Positions 17,181-26,951 of a stretch of DNA of 53,103 nt are shown here, in pieces. The stretch spans positions 1 through 53,103 of the forward strand of contig NZ_FNIM01000017.1 in assembly GCF_900103885.1 (NCBI RefSeq), in the 5' to 3' direction. Below the pieces are notes generated by a model. It searched no databases. It was not told the DNA's origin and saw only the letters and a program-made list of their open reading frames with translations. Numbering within the stretch: position 1 is the stretch's first letter; every line of letters begins with the position of its first letter. This stretch comes from Actinomyces ruminicola. GTDB lineage: Bacteria; Actinomycetota; Actinomycetes; Actinomycetales; Actinomycetaceae. A program made the position numbers and the translations under genes.

Positions 17181-18467
17181 AGTCACACGCCACAGCACCA
17201 GGCCGGTGGCCAATGCCCACCAGGTGTAGGACGAGCCCACAACCGTCGCCCAGAAGGGCCAGTCCTGCTCGACGTGGTTCTGCTCGGGGAACCACCACTG
17301 CATGGCCAGGCCGAAGACCGCCGTGCCGGCGGCGGCCGTCGTCAGCAGTGCAGGGGAGTCCCAGGCCAGGCCCGCAGCCACCAGCCCCATGAGGGCGGGC
17401 AGGCACCACACCCAGTGGTGTGACCAGGAGATCGGGGAGATGAGCAGGCCCAGCATCATTGCCACCGACACCTGCACCACCAGAACGACGCCGTCGGGCT
17501 GCAGACTAACGAGGCCGCGGCGGGAGGGTGATTCAGGCGCGGCCGGGTCGGCGGGGGAGTCGGCGAGCATGCCGACGTCGGCGGGGCTGGCGGCGTCGGA
17601 TGAGCGCAGCCGGTTCAAACGCACCAGTAGCAGCCAGGTGACGACGACGCTAGCCGCAGCGAGCACGGCCCAGGCCGCGTCCCACGCCTGTGTCGGCAGC
17701 CAGCGGGCCAGCAGCCCCTTGAGGTTCTGGTTGCCGGAGTAGTCCGTGAATCCGGCCCGGGAGGAGTCCCACATGGCCGAGAAGAAGAACCTCGCCGACT
17801 CCTGCGGTGAGACCAGCCAGCACAGCGCCGTCACCCCCAGGGCGGAGCCCGCCATGGTCGCCGCCGCCCGCCACTCGCGCCGGGCCAGAAACACCAGGAC
17901 GGCGATGGCCGGGGTCAGTTTGAACGCGGCCGCCAGACCCGCCGACACGCCTCGCAGTCGCGACGACGCGGGCACCACCAGCAGGTCGAGGGCCACCAGC
18001 ATCATGAGCGCCGCGTTGACCTGTCCGTACTCCATGGTCTTGGGGACCGGCTCCAGCACCAGCACGGCGGCCACCGCCAGCCAGGGGGCCGCGCCCCAGG
18101 CGGCGCGTCGGCGCACCCCCAGGGCATGCAGCACGGTCCAGGCCGTGACCGCGGTGCACAGCGGGGTGGCCACCACGAGCGCCACCTGGGTGGCCCGGTC
18201 CGGCCACCACGTCAGGGGCGTGAACACCCAGGCGGCGAACGGCGGGTAGGTGAAGGGCCACAGCTGCTGGTCGGGGTTGGCGTACCAGTCGTATAGGCTG
18301 CCGCCGGCGTGCCACTGGGCGACCGCGTGGTGATAGATCCAGGCGTCGAGCTTGAAGGTGGCGGAGCCGTCCTTGCCCCACAGGGTCGGGTAGACGGAAA
18401 GGGCGAGTGCCGCCCAGCCGATCAGGGCGGCCGCCGGTGATGAGAGTGCGCGTTTGAGGGACTCCAC
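17127..18467 (-). CDS. GT87-family (DUF2029) mannosyltransferase-like membrane protein
   Basis: 446 residues with about ten membrane helices. The early loop FKLDAWIYHHAVAQWHAGGSLYDW followed by FTYPPFAAWVF is the GT-C pattern of GT87 polyprenyl-phosphomannose-dependent alpha-mannosyltransferases (as in mycobacterial PimE-like enzymes). A role in glycolipid or lipoglycan mannosylation is inferred. The last residues (RIYRSQHVTSTDLST) are encoded by repeat array E, so the natural C-terminus has been altered by the array. Confidence 0.85.
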   Translation of the reverse strand: MESLKRALSSPAAALIGWAALALSVYPTLWGKDGSATFKLDAWIYHHAVAQWHAGGSLYDWYANPDQQLWPFTYPPFAAWVFTPLTWWPDRATQVALVVATPLCTAVTAWTVLHALGVRRRAAWGAAPWLAVAAVLVLEPVPKTMEYGQVNAALMMLVALDLLVVPASSRLRGVSAGLAAAFKLTPAIAVLVFLARREWRAAATMAGSALGVTALCWLVSPQESARFFFSAMWDSSRAGFTDYSGNQNLKGLLARWLPTQAWDAAWAVLAAASVVVTWLLLVRLNRLRSSDAASPADVGMLADSPADPAAPESPSRRGLVSLQPDGVVLVVQVSVAMMLGLLISPISWSHHWVWCLPALMGLVAAGLAWDSPALLTTAAAGTAVFGLAMQWWFPEQNHVEQDWPFWATVVGSSYTWWALATGLVLWRVTGCRIYRSQHVTSTDLST

Positions 18468-18550
18468 GAAGGGCAGTCTAAGGCGGGTGCCTTGGTGTCC
18501 CCGGCCGCCGACGTCGTGGCGCGACAGCGTCGTGGCGTGGCGGCACCCCG

Positions 18551-18645
18551 GCCGCCACTTCTACCGATCTGGGCACGTAACTTTTACCGATCTGGGCACG
18601 TAACTTCTGCCGATCTCGGCACGTAACTTCTACCGATCTCGGCGG
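18551..18645 (-). repeat. GAGATCGG repeat array F
   Basis: On the minus strand: three middle units with small changes (GGTAGAAG, GGCAGAAG, GGTAAAAG, each followed by TTACGTG) then a terminal unit ending GAAGTGGCGGCC. Fills most of the gap between the GT87 start and the MFS stop. Confidence 0.93.
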
Positions 18646-18664
18646 GTGGGGTGGCGGCGCCCGC

Positions 18665-20023
18665 TCAGGCTGTGCCGCCCGCGCTACCCCCGGCGTCCGC
18701 CCAGGTCGCGCTGCCCGCGTCCGCCGCCTCCGCGCCCGTAGGCAGGCTCCGGTGCGGGCGTGCCCGTCGCAGCGTCCGCAGCCCGCACGCGCACATGACG
18801 ACGGCGAGCCAGCCCACCGCCGCCACCAGCAGGTAGCCGCCGCGGCTGCCGGCCGCGTCGACCGCATGACCGCCGAACATGGAGCCCAGCGAAATGCCGA
18901 TGTTCATGGCGGTGCCGACCCACGCCAGCCCTTCGGTGAGCTGCGCGGGCGCCACCGACACCTGGGTGATCGAATTGCCGGTGGTGACCGTCGGGGCGAT
19001 CGCCATGCCGGTGAGTGCCATGAGCACTCCCAGCACCACCAGGTTCGGGGCGAACATGAGGGTCGAGGCGCCCACCGCCAGCGCCGTCGTGCCGAACAGG
19101 AACTGCTGCCACAGCGGTCGGCCCCAGGGCCGCGAGCCGTAGATGAGCGCGGCGGTGAAGGAACCGACCCCCCAGGCCGCCAGCACCGTCCCCGCTGCCG
19201 ACTTCATGCCCAGCTCCGTGGCGAAGGCGACGGCGGCGACGTCATTGGCGCCGAACATGGCGCCGGAAGCCAGGAAGACGGCGATCACGGCGACGACGGC
19301 GCCGTGCCGCAGCACCGGCCGCGTCTCCGCCTCGGGTGCGGTCTGTGGCGTCGTGACCGGTTGGTGCGCTGCCGAATCCGTCGGCCGGCGGCGTGTCCCG
19401 AGCCGACGGCGGGTGCGCCGGTGCGGCGTCGGCTCCGTGGCCCGCTGCGAGAAGAACCACAGCCCGCCGCCCACTTGCAGCGCCACTGCGGCGATCCAGC
19501 CGCTGGTGGAGGGCAGCGCCGGGGAGGTGCACAGCACCGTTGCCAGCACCGGCCCGATGATGAAGGCGACTTCGTCGAAGGCGGCCTCCAGGGAGAAGGC
19601 GGTGTGCACCTGCTCCGGGGTGCTCAGCACGCCGGTCCAGCGCGAGCGCACCAGGGAGCCGAAGGAGCCCGCCAGCAGGCCCGCCAGCGCGGACAGCGCC
19701 AGCAGCACCCCGAGCGGCGCCCGCATCTGCGCGGCCGCCGCCAGCCCGATGAGCGCCGCCGCCGAGCCCAGGGTGGCGGGCAGCATGATCCGGGACTGCC
19801 CGTGGGCGTCGACGAGCCGGGCCAGCACGGGAGCGCCGACGGCCACCGCGACCACGTTCGCGGCCGAGACCGTCCCCGCCGCCGAGTAGCTGCCGTACAG
19901 CTCCTGGATCGCCAGGATGGTGGAGATGCCCACCATGGACATGGGGAAGCGGGCGATCAGGCCCGCGATGGAGAAGCCGAGGGCGCCGGGCCGGCGCAGG
20001 ATGGTGGTGTAGTTGCTGGACAT
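18665..20023 (-). CDS. MFS transporter
   Basis: 452 residues with about twelve membrane helices and a charged, Arg/Thr-rich central loop (EPTPHRRTRRRLGTRRRPTD), the usual MFS two-half layout. Helix 2-3 region holds ARLVDAHGQSRIMLPAT, matching the family's cytoplasmic loop motif. The C-terminal tail is Ala/Asp-rich. Substrate unknown. Confidence 0.9.
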   Translation of the reverse strand: MSSNYTTILRRPGALGFSIAGLIARFPMSMVGISTILAIQELYGSYSAAGTVSAANVVAVAVGAPVLARLVDAHGQSRIMLPATLGSAAALIGLAAAAQMRAPLGVLLALSALAGLLAGSFGSLVRSRWTGVLSTPEQVHTAFSLEAAFDEVAFIIGPVLATVLCTSPALPSTSGWIAAVALQVGGGLWFFSQRATEPTPHRRTRRRLGTRRRPTDSAAHQPVTTPQTAPEAETRPVLRHGAVVAVIAVFLASGAMFGANDVAAVAFATELGMKSAAGTVLAAWGVGSFTAALIYGSRPWGRPLWQQFLFGTTALAVGASTLMFAPNLVVLGVLMALTGMAIAPTVTTGNSITQVSVAPAQLTEGLAWVGTAMNIGISLGSMFGGHAVDAAGSRGGYLLVAAVGWLAVVMCACGLRTLRRARPHRSLPTGAEAADAGSATWADAGGSAGGTA

Positions 20024-20096
20024 TCAGTTCTGCTGGTAACGGACGCGGTCACCGTCCGCGGGCGTGCGCGGCCGGTGAGGACGGGGGATTGGCCGG

Positions 20097-21347
20097 TCAG
20101 CGGGTGGTGGGCTCCGCCTGAGACCGCGAGAGGTGGAAGCCCTGGCCGGAGACCTGGCTCCAGCAGTCGATTCCGGATTCGGTGGAGGTGCACGCGAAGG
20201 AGTCGTTCTTCGCCGACGCGCCATAGTTCAGCGAGGCGCCGGCCGCCGAGAAGGCTATGCCGCAGTCGCCCTGCGCCTCGCCCTCGGCGTCGACGCTCAC
20301 CGTGAAGGCCTTGGTGTTGGAGTTGTTGCAGGAGGCGTCGGTGGGGATGAAGTCGTAGTCGTTTACCGTGCAGGAGACCGAGTCGTCGCTCAGCACGCAG
20401 CTGATATTGCCCGACGGCGTGGTGAAGGCAGCCATTTCGAGGGCGTCATCAGGCGCGGGGGCGACCAGGTTCTGGGAGGCGGTCGGGCTGGGGGTCGGCG
20501 ACGGCGTAGAGCTCGCCTCCGTGTCAGCCGGAGTGGTGGCGGGGGCCTGAGTCGCCACCGCCTGGGCGGGGTCGGTGGCCGGGGAGGAGGCGCTCTCGCC
20601 GTGATCCGAGCTGAGGTACCACACGACCAGGGCGACCACCAGCACCAGGGCAATGGCGCCGAGGACCCCAAGCCACAGGTTGTTGCTGCTGCGCTGCTCC
20701 TCCGACTCGGGGGTGCCGACGCCGAAGACCCCCTGGCCTCCAGCGGCCGCCTGCTGAGCCGCGGCCTGGGGGGCGGCCGGTTGGTAGGCGCCCTGCTGAT
20801 AGGTCGGCTGCTGCGGGGGCTGGGGCTGCTGGTAGGCGGCCGGCTGCTGGTAGGCGTAGGCGGCGGTCGTGGCGGGGGCGGCCTGGCGCCCCTCCATGAT
20901 CGGGCGCCGCTCGGGGGCGGCTGCGCGGGTGACTTCGGACTGGGAGATCGCCTGCGTGGGCGCCGCGGGCTCGGCCTGCTGCGCCTGGCCGGTCGGCGCG
21001 CCGGTGGGAAGCGCCTGCGTGAGGCCCGCCGGGTCGCTCGGGGGCAGCTGACCGGTGGCGGCGTTCTGGGCCGGCGCCGGCTCGGCGGTGGCTGCCTGCA
21101 CGGCCGCCCGCGCCTGCTCCGGGCTCAGGGCCTGGGTGGCGGCGGAGGCGTTCCGGCGCGCGAGCGCGGCGTCGACGGCGGGGTCCCCCAGGGTGGCCAG
21201 CCAGTCCAGGAGCGCCGGATAGGTGCGGGGATTCTCCGCGATGTAGGGGCGCAGCCCGGGGTAGTTGTTGGCGAGCTCGTGCAGGGTCTTGAGTTCCGCA
21301 TTGGGGTCACTCGCCCGTGCGACGAGGTCGTCCTGAGGCTGAGACAT
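20097..21347 (-). CDS. Leucine-rich-repeat-variant protein with membrane anchor and exported domain
   Basis: 416 residues. The N-terminal 60 or so (LVARASDPNAELKTLHELANNYPGLRPYIAENPRTYPALLDWLATLGDPAVDAALARR) match the variant leucine-rich repeat seen in actinobacterial proteins. A long Gln/Pro/Ala-rich linker with YQQ motifs follows. One membrane segment lies at about 225-245, then a Thr/Ser/Pro linker. A C-terminal exported domain carries six cysteines (ISCVLSDDSVSC, DASCNN, GDCGI, FACTSTESGIDCW), likely disulfide-bonded. Divergent from the PP2C gene. Function unknown. Confidence 0.75.
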   Translation of the reverse strand: MSQPQDDLVARASDPNAELKTLHELANNYPGLRPYIAENPRTYPALLDWLATLGDPAVDAALARRNASAATQALSPEQARAAVQAATAEPAPAQNAATGQLPPSDPAGLTQALPTGAPTGQAQQAEPAAPTQAISQSEVTRAAAPERRPIMEGRQAAPATTAAYAYQQPAAYQQPQPPQQPTYQQGAYQPAAPQAAAQQAAAGGQGVFGVGTPESEEQRSSNNLWLGVLGAIALVLVVALVVWYLSSDHGESASSPATDPAQAVATQAPATTPADTEASSTPSPTPSPTASQNLVAPAPDDALEMAAFTTPSGNISCVLSDDSVSCTVNDYDFIPTDASCNNSNTKAFTVSVDAEGEAQGDCGIAFSAAGASLNYGASAKNDSFACTSTESGIDCWSQVSGQGFHLSRSQAEPTTR

Positions 21348-21512
21348 GCTGGATCCTTCGTGACTGCTTGGGCCCGGTCCGTGCGGGTTCTCGCGGACCG
21401 CCGGTGGGTGCCGGCAACCATGAGCCTACCTGAGAGCGCACAATGGCGGTCCGGCCGGTATCGTCTGGGCAACGAAAGTCCGTTCTTCACCCCGCATTTC
21501 GAGGAGGCGCCG

Positions 21513-22406
21513 ATGCACGAGGACAGCGACTCGGCCGGAGCATCCGGTCCGGAACGCCCGGCAGACGCCGTCGGCGGCGCCGACCAGGCGGGGCGGCGTG
21601 AGCCTCCCCCCGACTCCGGTACTCCTGTTGCCGCCCTGGTGGCGCCGCGGTCCCCGGCGGACCCGGGCTCACGGGCGGTCACCGTGGCCGGTGCGGCGAC
21701 GGACATAGGCCGCCTTCGCCGCGTTAACGAGGACGGTTATCTCGCTCTCGCCCCCGCCTTCATCGTCGTGGACGGCATGGGCGGCCACGCCTCCGGCCGC
21801 GCCGCCGCCAGGGCGGCCCTCAGCGCCCTGGTGCCCTTGGCCGGCAGCCGGGTCATCGACCAGTCCCAGGTAGTCGACGCCGTCATCGCCGCCGGTGAGG
21901 CGGTGTCTGCGATCCCCTCCCAGGCGGTCAACCCGCCCGGCGCCACCATCGCCGGCGCCGTGCTCGCCGACCTGCCGGAGGGATGCACCTGGATCGTGTT
22001 CAACATCGGCGACTCGCGTGTCTACCTGCTGCGCGAGAACCTGCTGTCCCAGCTCTCCCACGACCACTCCCAGGTGCAGGACCTGGTCGACGCCGGCCGA
22101 CTGACCCGCGCCGAGGCGCACCGGGACTCGCGCCGCAACGTGGTCACGCGGGCGCTCGGCGCCGGGCTCGACCAGGCCGCCTACCCCGAGCTCCGCCTGG
22201 TGCCGGCGCTCGCCGGCGACCGCATCCTGGTGTGCTCCGACGGCCTGAGCGATGAACTCGACGACGACGAGCTGGCCACCGTACTCGGATCGGGTCTGGG
22301 GGCCCAGCGCACCGCGGAGATGGCGGTGGCCGCCGCGCTCGAGGCCGGCGGGCACGACAACGTCACCGCGCTCGTGGTCGACCTGCCGGAGCAGGAGACA
22401 TTGTGA
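21513..22406 (+). CDS. PP2C-family Ser/Thr protein phosphatase
   Basis: 297 residues from the ATG at 21513, preceded by GAGGAGG; longer open sequence upstream is antisense to the previous gene. Metal-binding motifs are complete: RRVNEDG (about 69-75), VVDGMGGHASG (about 85-95), GDSRVYLLR, CSDGLSD and GGHDNVTALVV. No membrane segment, so it is a soluble PstP-like phosphatase. It overlaps the next FHA gene by 4 bp, suggesting co-translation and a role in phospho-Thr signalling with the FHA proteins. Confidence 0.94.
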   Translation: MHEDSDSAGASGPERPADAVGGADQAGRREPPPDSGTPVAALVAPRSPADPGSRAVTVAGAATDIGRLRRVNEDGYLALAPAFIVVDGMGGHASGRAAARAALSALVPLAGSRVIDQSQVVDAVIAAGEAVSAIPSQAVNPPGATIAGAVLADLPEGCTWIVFNIGDSRVYLLRENLLSQLSHDHSQVQDLVDAGRLTRAEAHRDSRRNVVTRALGAGLDQAAYPELRLVPALAGDRILVCSDGLSDELDDDELATVLGSGLGAQRTAEMAVAAALEAGGHDNVTALVVDLPEQETL

Positions 22407-23383
22407 GCGAGGAGACGAGCGCGACCGTGGTGGGCAGGTACGGCACGGCCGTCCTGTCGGCGCAGGCGCCGGCCGGTGTGCGCGAGCGGGTGCTGGCCGC
22501 CCTCGGTGGGCCGCCGCCCGCTGCTGCACCCGTCGACGCGGATGACGCCGAGCAGACCGCCGAGCGCCCCGAAGGCACCGGTCTGCTCAAGACCGGGGTA
22601 TGGGTGGACCCCGACTACGCGCCCCCGGCGCCCGAGACCGACGTGTGGGCGGACAGCACGGGCGGCATCGACGTCGCCCCGACCCCTGCGGCCGCCGGCG
22701 CGGACCTTCCCGAGCCCGCACCCGGAACCGGCCGGAGGCGGCGTCGGCCCGGGAGCCCGGCCGTGGCGCCCGATACCGTCGAGGGGACCACCGCCGCTGA
22801 GAACAGTGGCGAGACCGCCGACGGCCCGGGCGGGAACGGTGCCGCCGACGTCGTCGAGCAGCGGCCCGGCGAGGACGCCACCCAGGCGCTTGCGGAGGCC
22901 ACCGCCATGCTGGAGCCGGAGCCGCCGGTGCCGCTCATCCCCGCCGCCATGTGCGCCGCCGGGCACCCCAACCCGCCCGATGCGGCCGCCTGCCAGGCCT
23001 GTGCCGCCCCGCTGACCGGTGAGATCCGGCAGGTGCCCCGGCCGGTGCTGGCGGTGCTGACCGTCTCCACCGGGCAGACCGTGCCCGTGCGCGGCAACGT
23101 CGTCGTCGGCCGTGCGCCCCGGCCGCGTCCCGGCGAGGAGCCGGCCGCCGAGCTGGTAACCGTTCCCAGCCCCACCCACTTCGTGTCCCGGTCGCACCTG
23201 GAGGTGAGCGTGGCCGGCTGGAGCCTGCTCGCCCAGGACCTCGGCTCCGCGAACGGCACCGTCCTGGTGCGCGCGGGTGCTCCCCCCGTGCTGCTGGCGA
23301 CCGCCCTGCCCACGCCGCTGCTGGTCGGGGATCTGCTCGACGTCGGCGACGGTGTGACCCTGCGCGTCGACCCGCCGCTGTAG
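22403..23383 (+). CDS. FHA-domain protein with zinc-ribbon-like motif
   Basis: 326 residues from the GTG at 22403. The middle is Ala/Pro/Glu-rich. A four-Cys motif, CAAGHPNPPDAAACQACAAP, lies at about 185-205. The C-terminal FHA domain (about 220-326) has VVVGRAP, SRSHLEVSVAG, and LGSANGTVL, the phospho-Thr-binding core. It would read phosphorylated partners and is the obvious counterpart of the upstream phosphatase. Confidence 0.88.
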   Translation: MSEETSATVVGRYGTAVLSAQAPAGVRERVLAALGGPPPAAAPVDADDAEQTAERPEGTGLLKTGVWVDPDYAPPAPETDVWADSTGGIDVAPTPAAAGADLPEPAPGTGRRRRRPGSPAVAPDTVEGTTAAENSGETADGPGGNGAADVVEQRPGEDATQALAEATAMLEPEPPVPLIPAAMCAAGHPNPPDAAACQACAAPLTGEIRQVPRPVLAVLTVSTGQTVPVRGNVVVGRAPRPRPGEEPAAELVTVPSPTHFVSRSHLEVSVAGWSLLAQDLGSANGTVLVRAGAPPVLLATALPTPLLVGDLLDVGDGVTLRVDPPL

Positions 23384-23524
23384 ACGGCTGGCAGGGGCGA
23401 GCGCCGACGGGTGCTGGCACAGGGCGCGTGAAGAGCGCTCGGCGCCGGTATCCGTTACGCTGCTGTTAGTCAATGCGGCCAATCAGCGCAGTCAGCCAGT
23501 GCGCGCGAGGAAGCGGGAGAACGA

Positions 23525-24364
23525 ATGAGTGACTTGACCTGGACCGACCTGCCCGAGGTCGACCCCGACCGCCCCGACGAGCTCGTCCTCGACTTCTCCG
23601 GGGAGGTCTACCGCGTGGGCACCGACGAGACCTTCGTCATCGGCCGTGGCGGTGACCTCGACATCGACGACAACCCCTACCTGCACCGCCGCTTCCTGGT
23701 GCTGCGCCACGACTCGGGCCTGTGGTGGATCGCGAACGAGGGCTCCCACCTGTCCGCCACGCTGACCGACGGCGATGGGCTGGTCCAGTCCCGGCTCGCT
23801 CCCGGGGCCAGCATGCCGCTGGTGTTCTCCCGCGTCATCCTCACCTTCTCGGCCGGTCCGACCACCTATGAGATCGACCTGATCACCGCCGACGTCGGCC
23901 GCTTCAACGGCATCGAAGGGGTACGCGACTCCCGCGGCCAGACCACGATCGGAGCCACCCCCATGACCCGCTCCCAGCTGCTCCTGGTCCTCGCTCTGGC
24001 CGAGCCGGTGCTCAAGCGGGCCGGGACCGGTGCCGCGGAGATCCCCTCCTCGGCGTCGGCGGCCGCCCGCCTGGGCTGGTCACTGACCAAGTTCAACCGC
24101 AAGCTCGACAACGTCTGCGAGAAGCTCGACCGCGTAGGGGTGCGCGGGCTGCGCGGCGGGCGCTCCGGCGGCGTCGCCTCCAACCGCAGGGCGGCACTGG
24201 TGGAGCATGCGGTGTCCACCCTGATGGTCACCGCGGAGGACCTGCCCCTGCTGGATGAGGAGCACCAGGCGAGCCGGGCGGCCGCAGCGCGGGCCGAGTC
24301 CCAGATCGACACCGCTCCGGTCCCGCCGTCCTCCGGCTCCGGCCGCACCGGGGAGGGCGAGTGA
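23525..24364 (+). CDS. FHA-like protein with C-terminal helical DNA-binding-like domain
   Basis: 279 residues. The N-terminal 110 (FVIGRGGDLDIDDNPYLHRRFLVL, NEGSHLSATL) are FHA-like, though the usual NG pair after the Ser/His segment is not clear. Residues about 145-240 form a helical domain (MTRSQLLLVLALAEPVLKR, SASAAARLGWSLTKFNRKLDNVCEKLDR) resembling a winged helix. FHA fused to such a domain suggests a signalling adaptor or regulator. The stop overlaps the next start. Confidence 0.78.
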   Translation: MSDLTWTDLPEVDPDRPDELVLDFSGEVYRVGTDETFVIGRGGDLDIDDNPYLHRRFLVLRHDSGLWWIANEGSHLSATLTDGDGLVQSRLAPGASMPLVFSRVILTFSAGPTTYEIDLITADVGRFNGIEGVRDSRGQTTIGATPMTRSQLLLVLALAEPVLKRAGTGAAEIPSSASAAARLGWSLTKFNRKLDNVCEKLDRVGVRGLRGGRSGGVASNRRAALVEHAVSTLMVTAEDLPLLDEEHQASRAAAARAESQIDTAPVPPSSGSGRTGEGE

Positions 24365-25254
24365 CCGACCCGGACGGGGCCGCGGCCCCGCGGCCTCCCC
24401 GGCGCCGGTGGCGGCGGGCGCTCGCGGTGCTGCTCGTGGCGGCGGGTCTGGGCGCGGGCGGTCTCGTCGGCGCCGAGCACTATGCGCGCGCCCAGGTCGA
24501 TCGGACCGTGCGCACGGCCCTGCCCGGATTGTCCGCCGACGCCGCCATCACCACGGACGGCGTCCTGCTGCCGCAGCTGCTCAGGCGTGAGTTGAAGACG
24601 CTGAGCATCCGGGCCGACGACCTGGTGCTTGCCGCCGACCGCGACCCGGATGGCGCCGCCGGTGCGGGTGGAGCGGGTTCCGGCCGGGCGGCGGGCGCCG
24701 GCCTGGAGGCTCTGGAACTGACGAATGTCACGGTGAGCCTCACCGGGGTTGGTACCCGAGACCCCTACCAGGCCGGCCTCGTCCATGCCGAGGCCACCAT
24801 CGGCTTCGATGAGCTCGAGCGGATCATCGCCGCCGCCTCGCCCGCGGCCCCGGACCTGACGATTACTCCCAACACCCTCGGCTCCGCCACCGAACCGGGC
24901 CGGGTGACCGCCTCCGCCACCGTTCTCGGAGCCGACGCCTCGGTGGTCTTCGAACCCGCGGTGACGGAGGCGGGAGGCCTGGAGCTGACGGCTGTGGCCG
25001 TGAGCGTGCTGGGCATGGACATTGACGTGGACTCTTCGGGGCCTTTGGAATCGGCGGACGACTCAGCGGGTGCCGACGACGTCGGCTCGTTCTCCGCCGC
25101 CGCGGCCCTGGCCTTCTTCGGGCTGGAGGAGCCCAAGCTGGAGATCGGCCCGGAGGTGCTGCCCGACGGTGTGAAGCTGTCCCAGGTCTACATCGGCCGC
25201 GACGGAGCGCACCTGACTCTGTCCGGCACTGACGTCGCCCTGGCCGACTGGTAG
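24361..25254 (+). CDS. DUF2993 (LmeA-like) exported lipid-binding protein
   Basis: 297 residues from a GTG overlapping the previous stop. A single membrane anchor (ALAVLLVAAGLGAGGLVGAEH) is followed by AQVDRTVRTALPGL, the start of the DUF2993 domain, with LELTNVTVSLTG and LELTAVAVSVLGM. Mycobacterial LmeA of this family binds phospholipids and supports lipomannan assembly; the role here is inferred from family. Confidence 0.82.
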   Translation: MTDPDGAAAPRPPRRRWRRALAVLLVAAGLGAGGLVGAEHYARAQVDRTVRTALPGLSADAAITTDGVLLPQLLRRELKTLSIRADDLVLAADRDPDGAAGAGGAGSGRAAGAGLEALELTNVTVSLTGVGTRDPYQAGLVHAEATIGFDELERIIAAASPAAPDLTITPNTLGSATEPGRVTASATVLGADASVVFEPAVTEAGGLELTAVAVSVLGMDIDVDSSGPLESADDSAGADDVGSFSAAAALAFFGLEEPKLEIGPEVLPDGVKLSQVYIGRDGAHLTLSGTDVALADW

Positions 25255-25455
25255 CCGTCGGCTCTTTCATGGGCGGCTCTACTGCGCGGTGCGGGCCCCG
25301 CTGACGGGCTGCGGGCGTTCGCCGACGACGTCCTCCGGCAGTCCGGTTAAGCCCCTCGCATGCCGCGCCCACTGCGCCCCCTCCGGCGGGACCATCGCTC
25401 CCGGCGGAGGCGAACCGCCGATAACACGCGGCCCGCGTGCACTGGTGGCGCCCGG

Positions 25456-25549
25456 CCGCCATATCTACCGATCTCGGCACGTAACTTCTACCGATCTCGG
25501 CACGTAACTTCTACCGATCTCGGCACGTAACTTCTACCGATCTCGGCGA
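25456..25549 (-). repeat. GAGATCGG repeat array G
   Basis: On the minus strand: three perfect copies of the 23-bp middle unit (CCGAGATCGGTAGAAG then TTACGTG) then a terminal unit ending GATATGGCGGCC. This is the most regular array. It sits in the 462-bp gap between the DUF2993 and MoxR genes; the rest of the gap shows no gene, only GC-rich sequence and the ribosome-binding site GAGGAG before the MoxR start. Confidence 0.96.
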
Positions 25550-25716
25550 GGGGGACGGGTGGGGGGTGGGAGGCGGGGACGGTGCGGGCGGGGAGTACTT
25601 CCCACCACAGTGCCGTGAAACCTTCGGTGGCCTCGTGTAGCCTCCCCGAGACAATGTTCTTGCGGCGGCGCCCGACTCGAGGCGGGGCGGCGTCGGGGGA
25701 GAACCTGAGGAGAGCC

Positions 25717-26937
25717 ATGACCATGCAGCCCGATCCGGCAGGCGTCGGCCCTACCGGCGGCTCCGTCCCGAGCCCGATCCCGCCGTCCGTCCCCCCGTCG
25801 GTGCCGCCTGCACCCGCCCAGCCCGGGTCCGGGCGTCGCGCCCGCCGCACTGCCAACGCCACCGGTGCCGCGCCCGCCGGCGGCTACCCCAGCACCCAGT
25901 CCCTGCCGTCCTCCGCCGAGCTTGAGCGGGAGGCCGAGCGGACCTCCCGCTCCAACGCCTCCCCGCGCGCCGACGTCGATCGGGCCGGGGAGCTGCTGGG
26001 ACGCGTCACCCAGATCTTCTCCCAGCGCGTCGTCGGCCAGGAGCAGCTGCGTCTGGCCCTGGTCTCCAGCCTCATCGCCGGCGGACACATCCTGCTGGAG
26101 TCCGTGCCCGGCCTGGCCAAGACCACCGCCGCCCAGACGCTCGCCGCCGCCGTCTCCGGCACCTTCCACCGCATCCAGTGCACCCCCGACCTGATGCCCA
26201 ACGACATCGTGGGCACCCAGGTCCTCAACTACGCCACCGGCGAGATGACCACCCAGCTGGGCCCGGTCCACGCCAACATCGTGCTGCTGGACGAGATCAA
26301 CCGCTCCAGCGCCAAGACCCAGTCGGCCATGCTGGAGGCCATGCAGGAGCGGCAGACCTCCATCGGCGGGGTCATCTACCCGCTGCCGCAGCCCTTCATG
26401 GTGCTGGCCACCCAGAACCCCATCGAGGAGGAGGGCACCTACGTCCTGCCCGAGGCCCAGATGGACCGCTTCCTGATGAAGGAGGTGCTCACCTACCCCA
26501 AGCCGGCCGAGGAGGCCGACGTCCTGGACCGCATCTCCACCGGCGCCTTCGAGGAGCCCATCCGCACCAGCCCCATCTCCACCGAGGACGTCGAGTGGCT
26601 GGCGGGTGCCGTCGAGCGCGTCTACGTGGACCCCGTCATCAAGCACTACATCGTGGCCCTGATCAACACCTCCCGCGGCGGCGGCCCCCGGCCGGTGCCC
26701 GGGCTGGAGCGGCACGTGCGCGTGGGCGCCTCCCCGCGCGGCGGCATCGCCCTGATGAAGATCGCCCAGGCCGTCGCCCTGCAGGCCGGACGCACCTACG
26801 TCACCCCCGACGACGTCCGCCTGCTCCGCTACGCGACGCTGCGCCACCGCCTGGTGCTGACCTACGACGCCCTGGCCGACGACATCGCCCCCGAGTCCAT
26901 CATCGACGCGATCTTCGCCGCCGTCCCGACCCCCTGA
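25717..26937 (+). CDS. MoxR-family AAA ATPase
   Basis: 406 residues from the ATG at 25717 with GAGGAG upstream. After a Pro-rich N-terminus come VVGQEQLRLALVSSLIAGGHILLESVPGLAK (Walker A about 128-140), NIVLLDEINRSSAKTQSAMLEAMQERQ (Walker B and sensor region) and ATQNPIEEEGTYVLPEAQMDRFLM. This is the classic MoxR/RavA ATPase that works with DUF58 and VWA partners, thought to act as a chaperone or remodelling system. First gene of a six-gene operon. Confidence 0.96.
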   Translation: MTMQPDPAGVGPTGGSVPSPIPPSVPPSVPPAPAQPGSGRRARRTANATGAAPAGGYPSTQSLPSSAELEREAERTSRSNASPRADVDRAGELLGRVTQIFSQRVVGQEQLRLALVSSLIAGGHILLESVPGLAKTTAAQTLAAAVSGTFHRIQCTPDLMPNDIVGTQVLNYATGEMTTQLGPVHANIVLLDEINRSSAKTQSAMLEAMQERQTSIGGVIYPLPQPFMVLATQNPIEEEGTYVLPEAQMDRFLMKEVLTYPKPAEEADVLDRISTGAFEEPIRTSPISTEDVEWLAGAVERVYVDPVIKHYIVALINTSRGGGPRPVPGLERHVRVGASPRGGIALMKIAQAVALQAGRTYVTPDDVRLLRYATLRHRLVLTYDALADDIAPESIIDAIFAAVPTP

Positions 26938-26951
26938 GCGGCCCCACGACC

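Noticed and set aside
25456-25549. CRISPR array
   Set aside because: The 23-bp units are contiguous with no spacers, and no cas genes are present.
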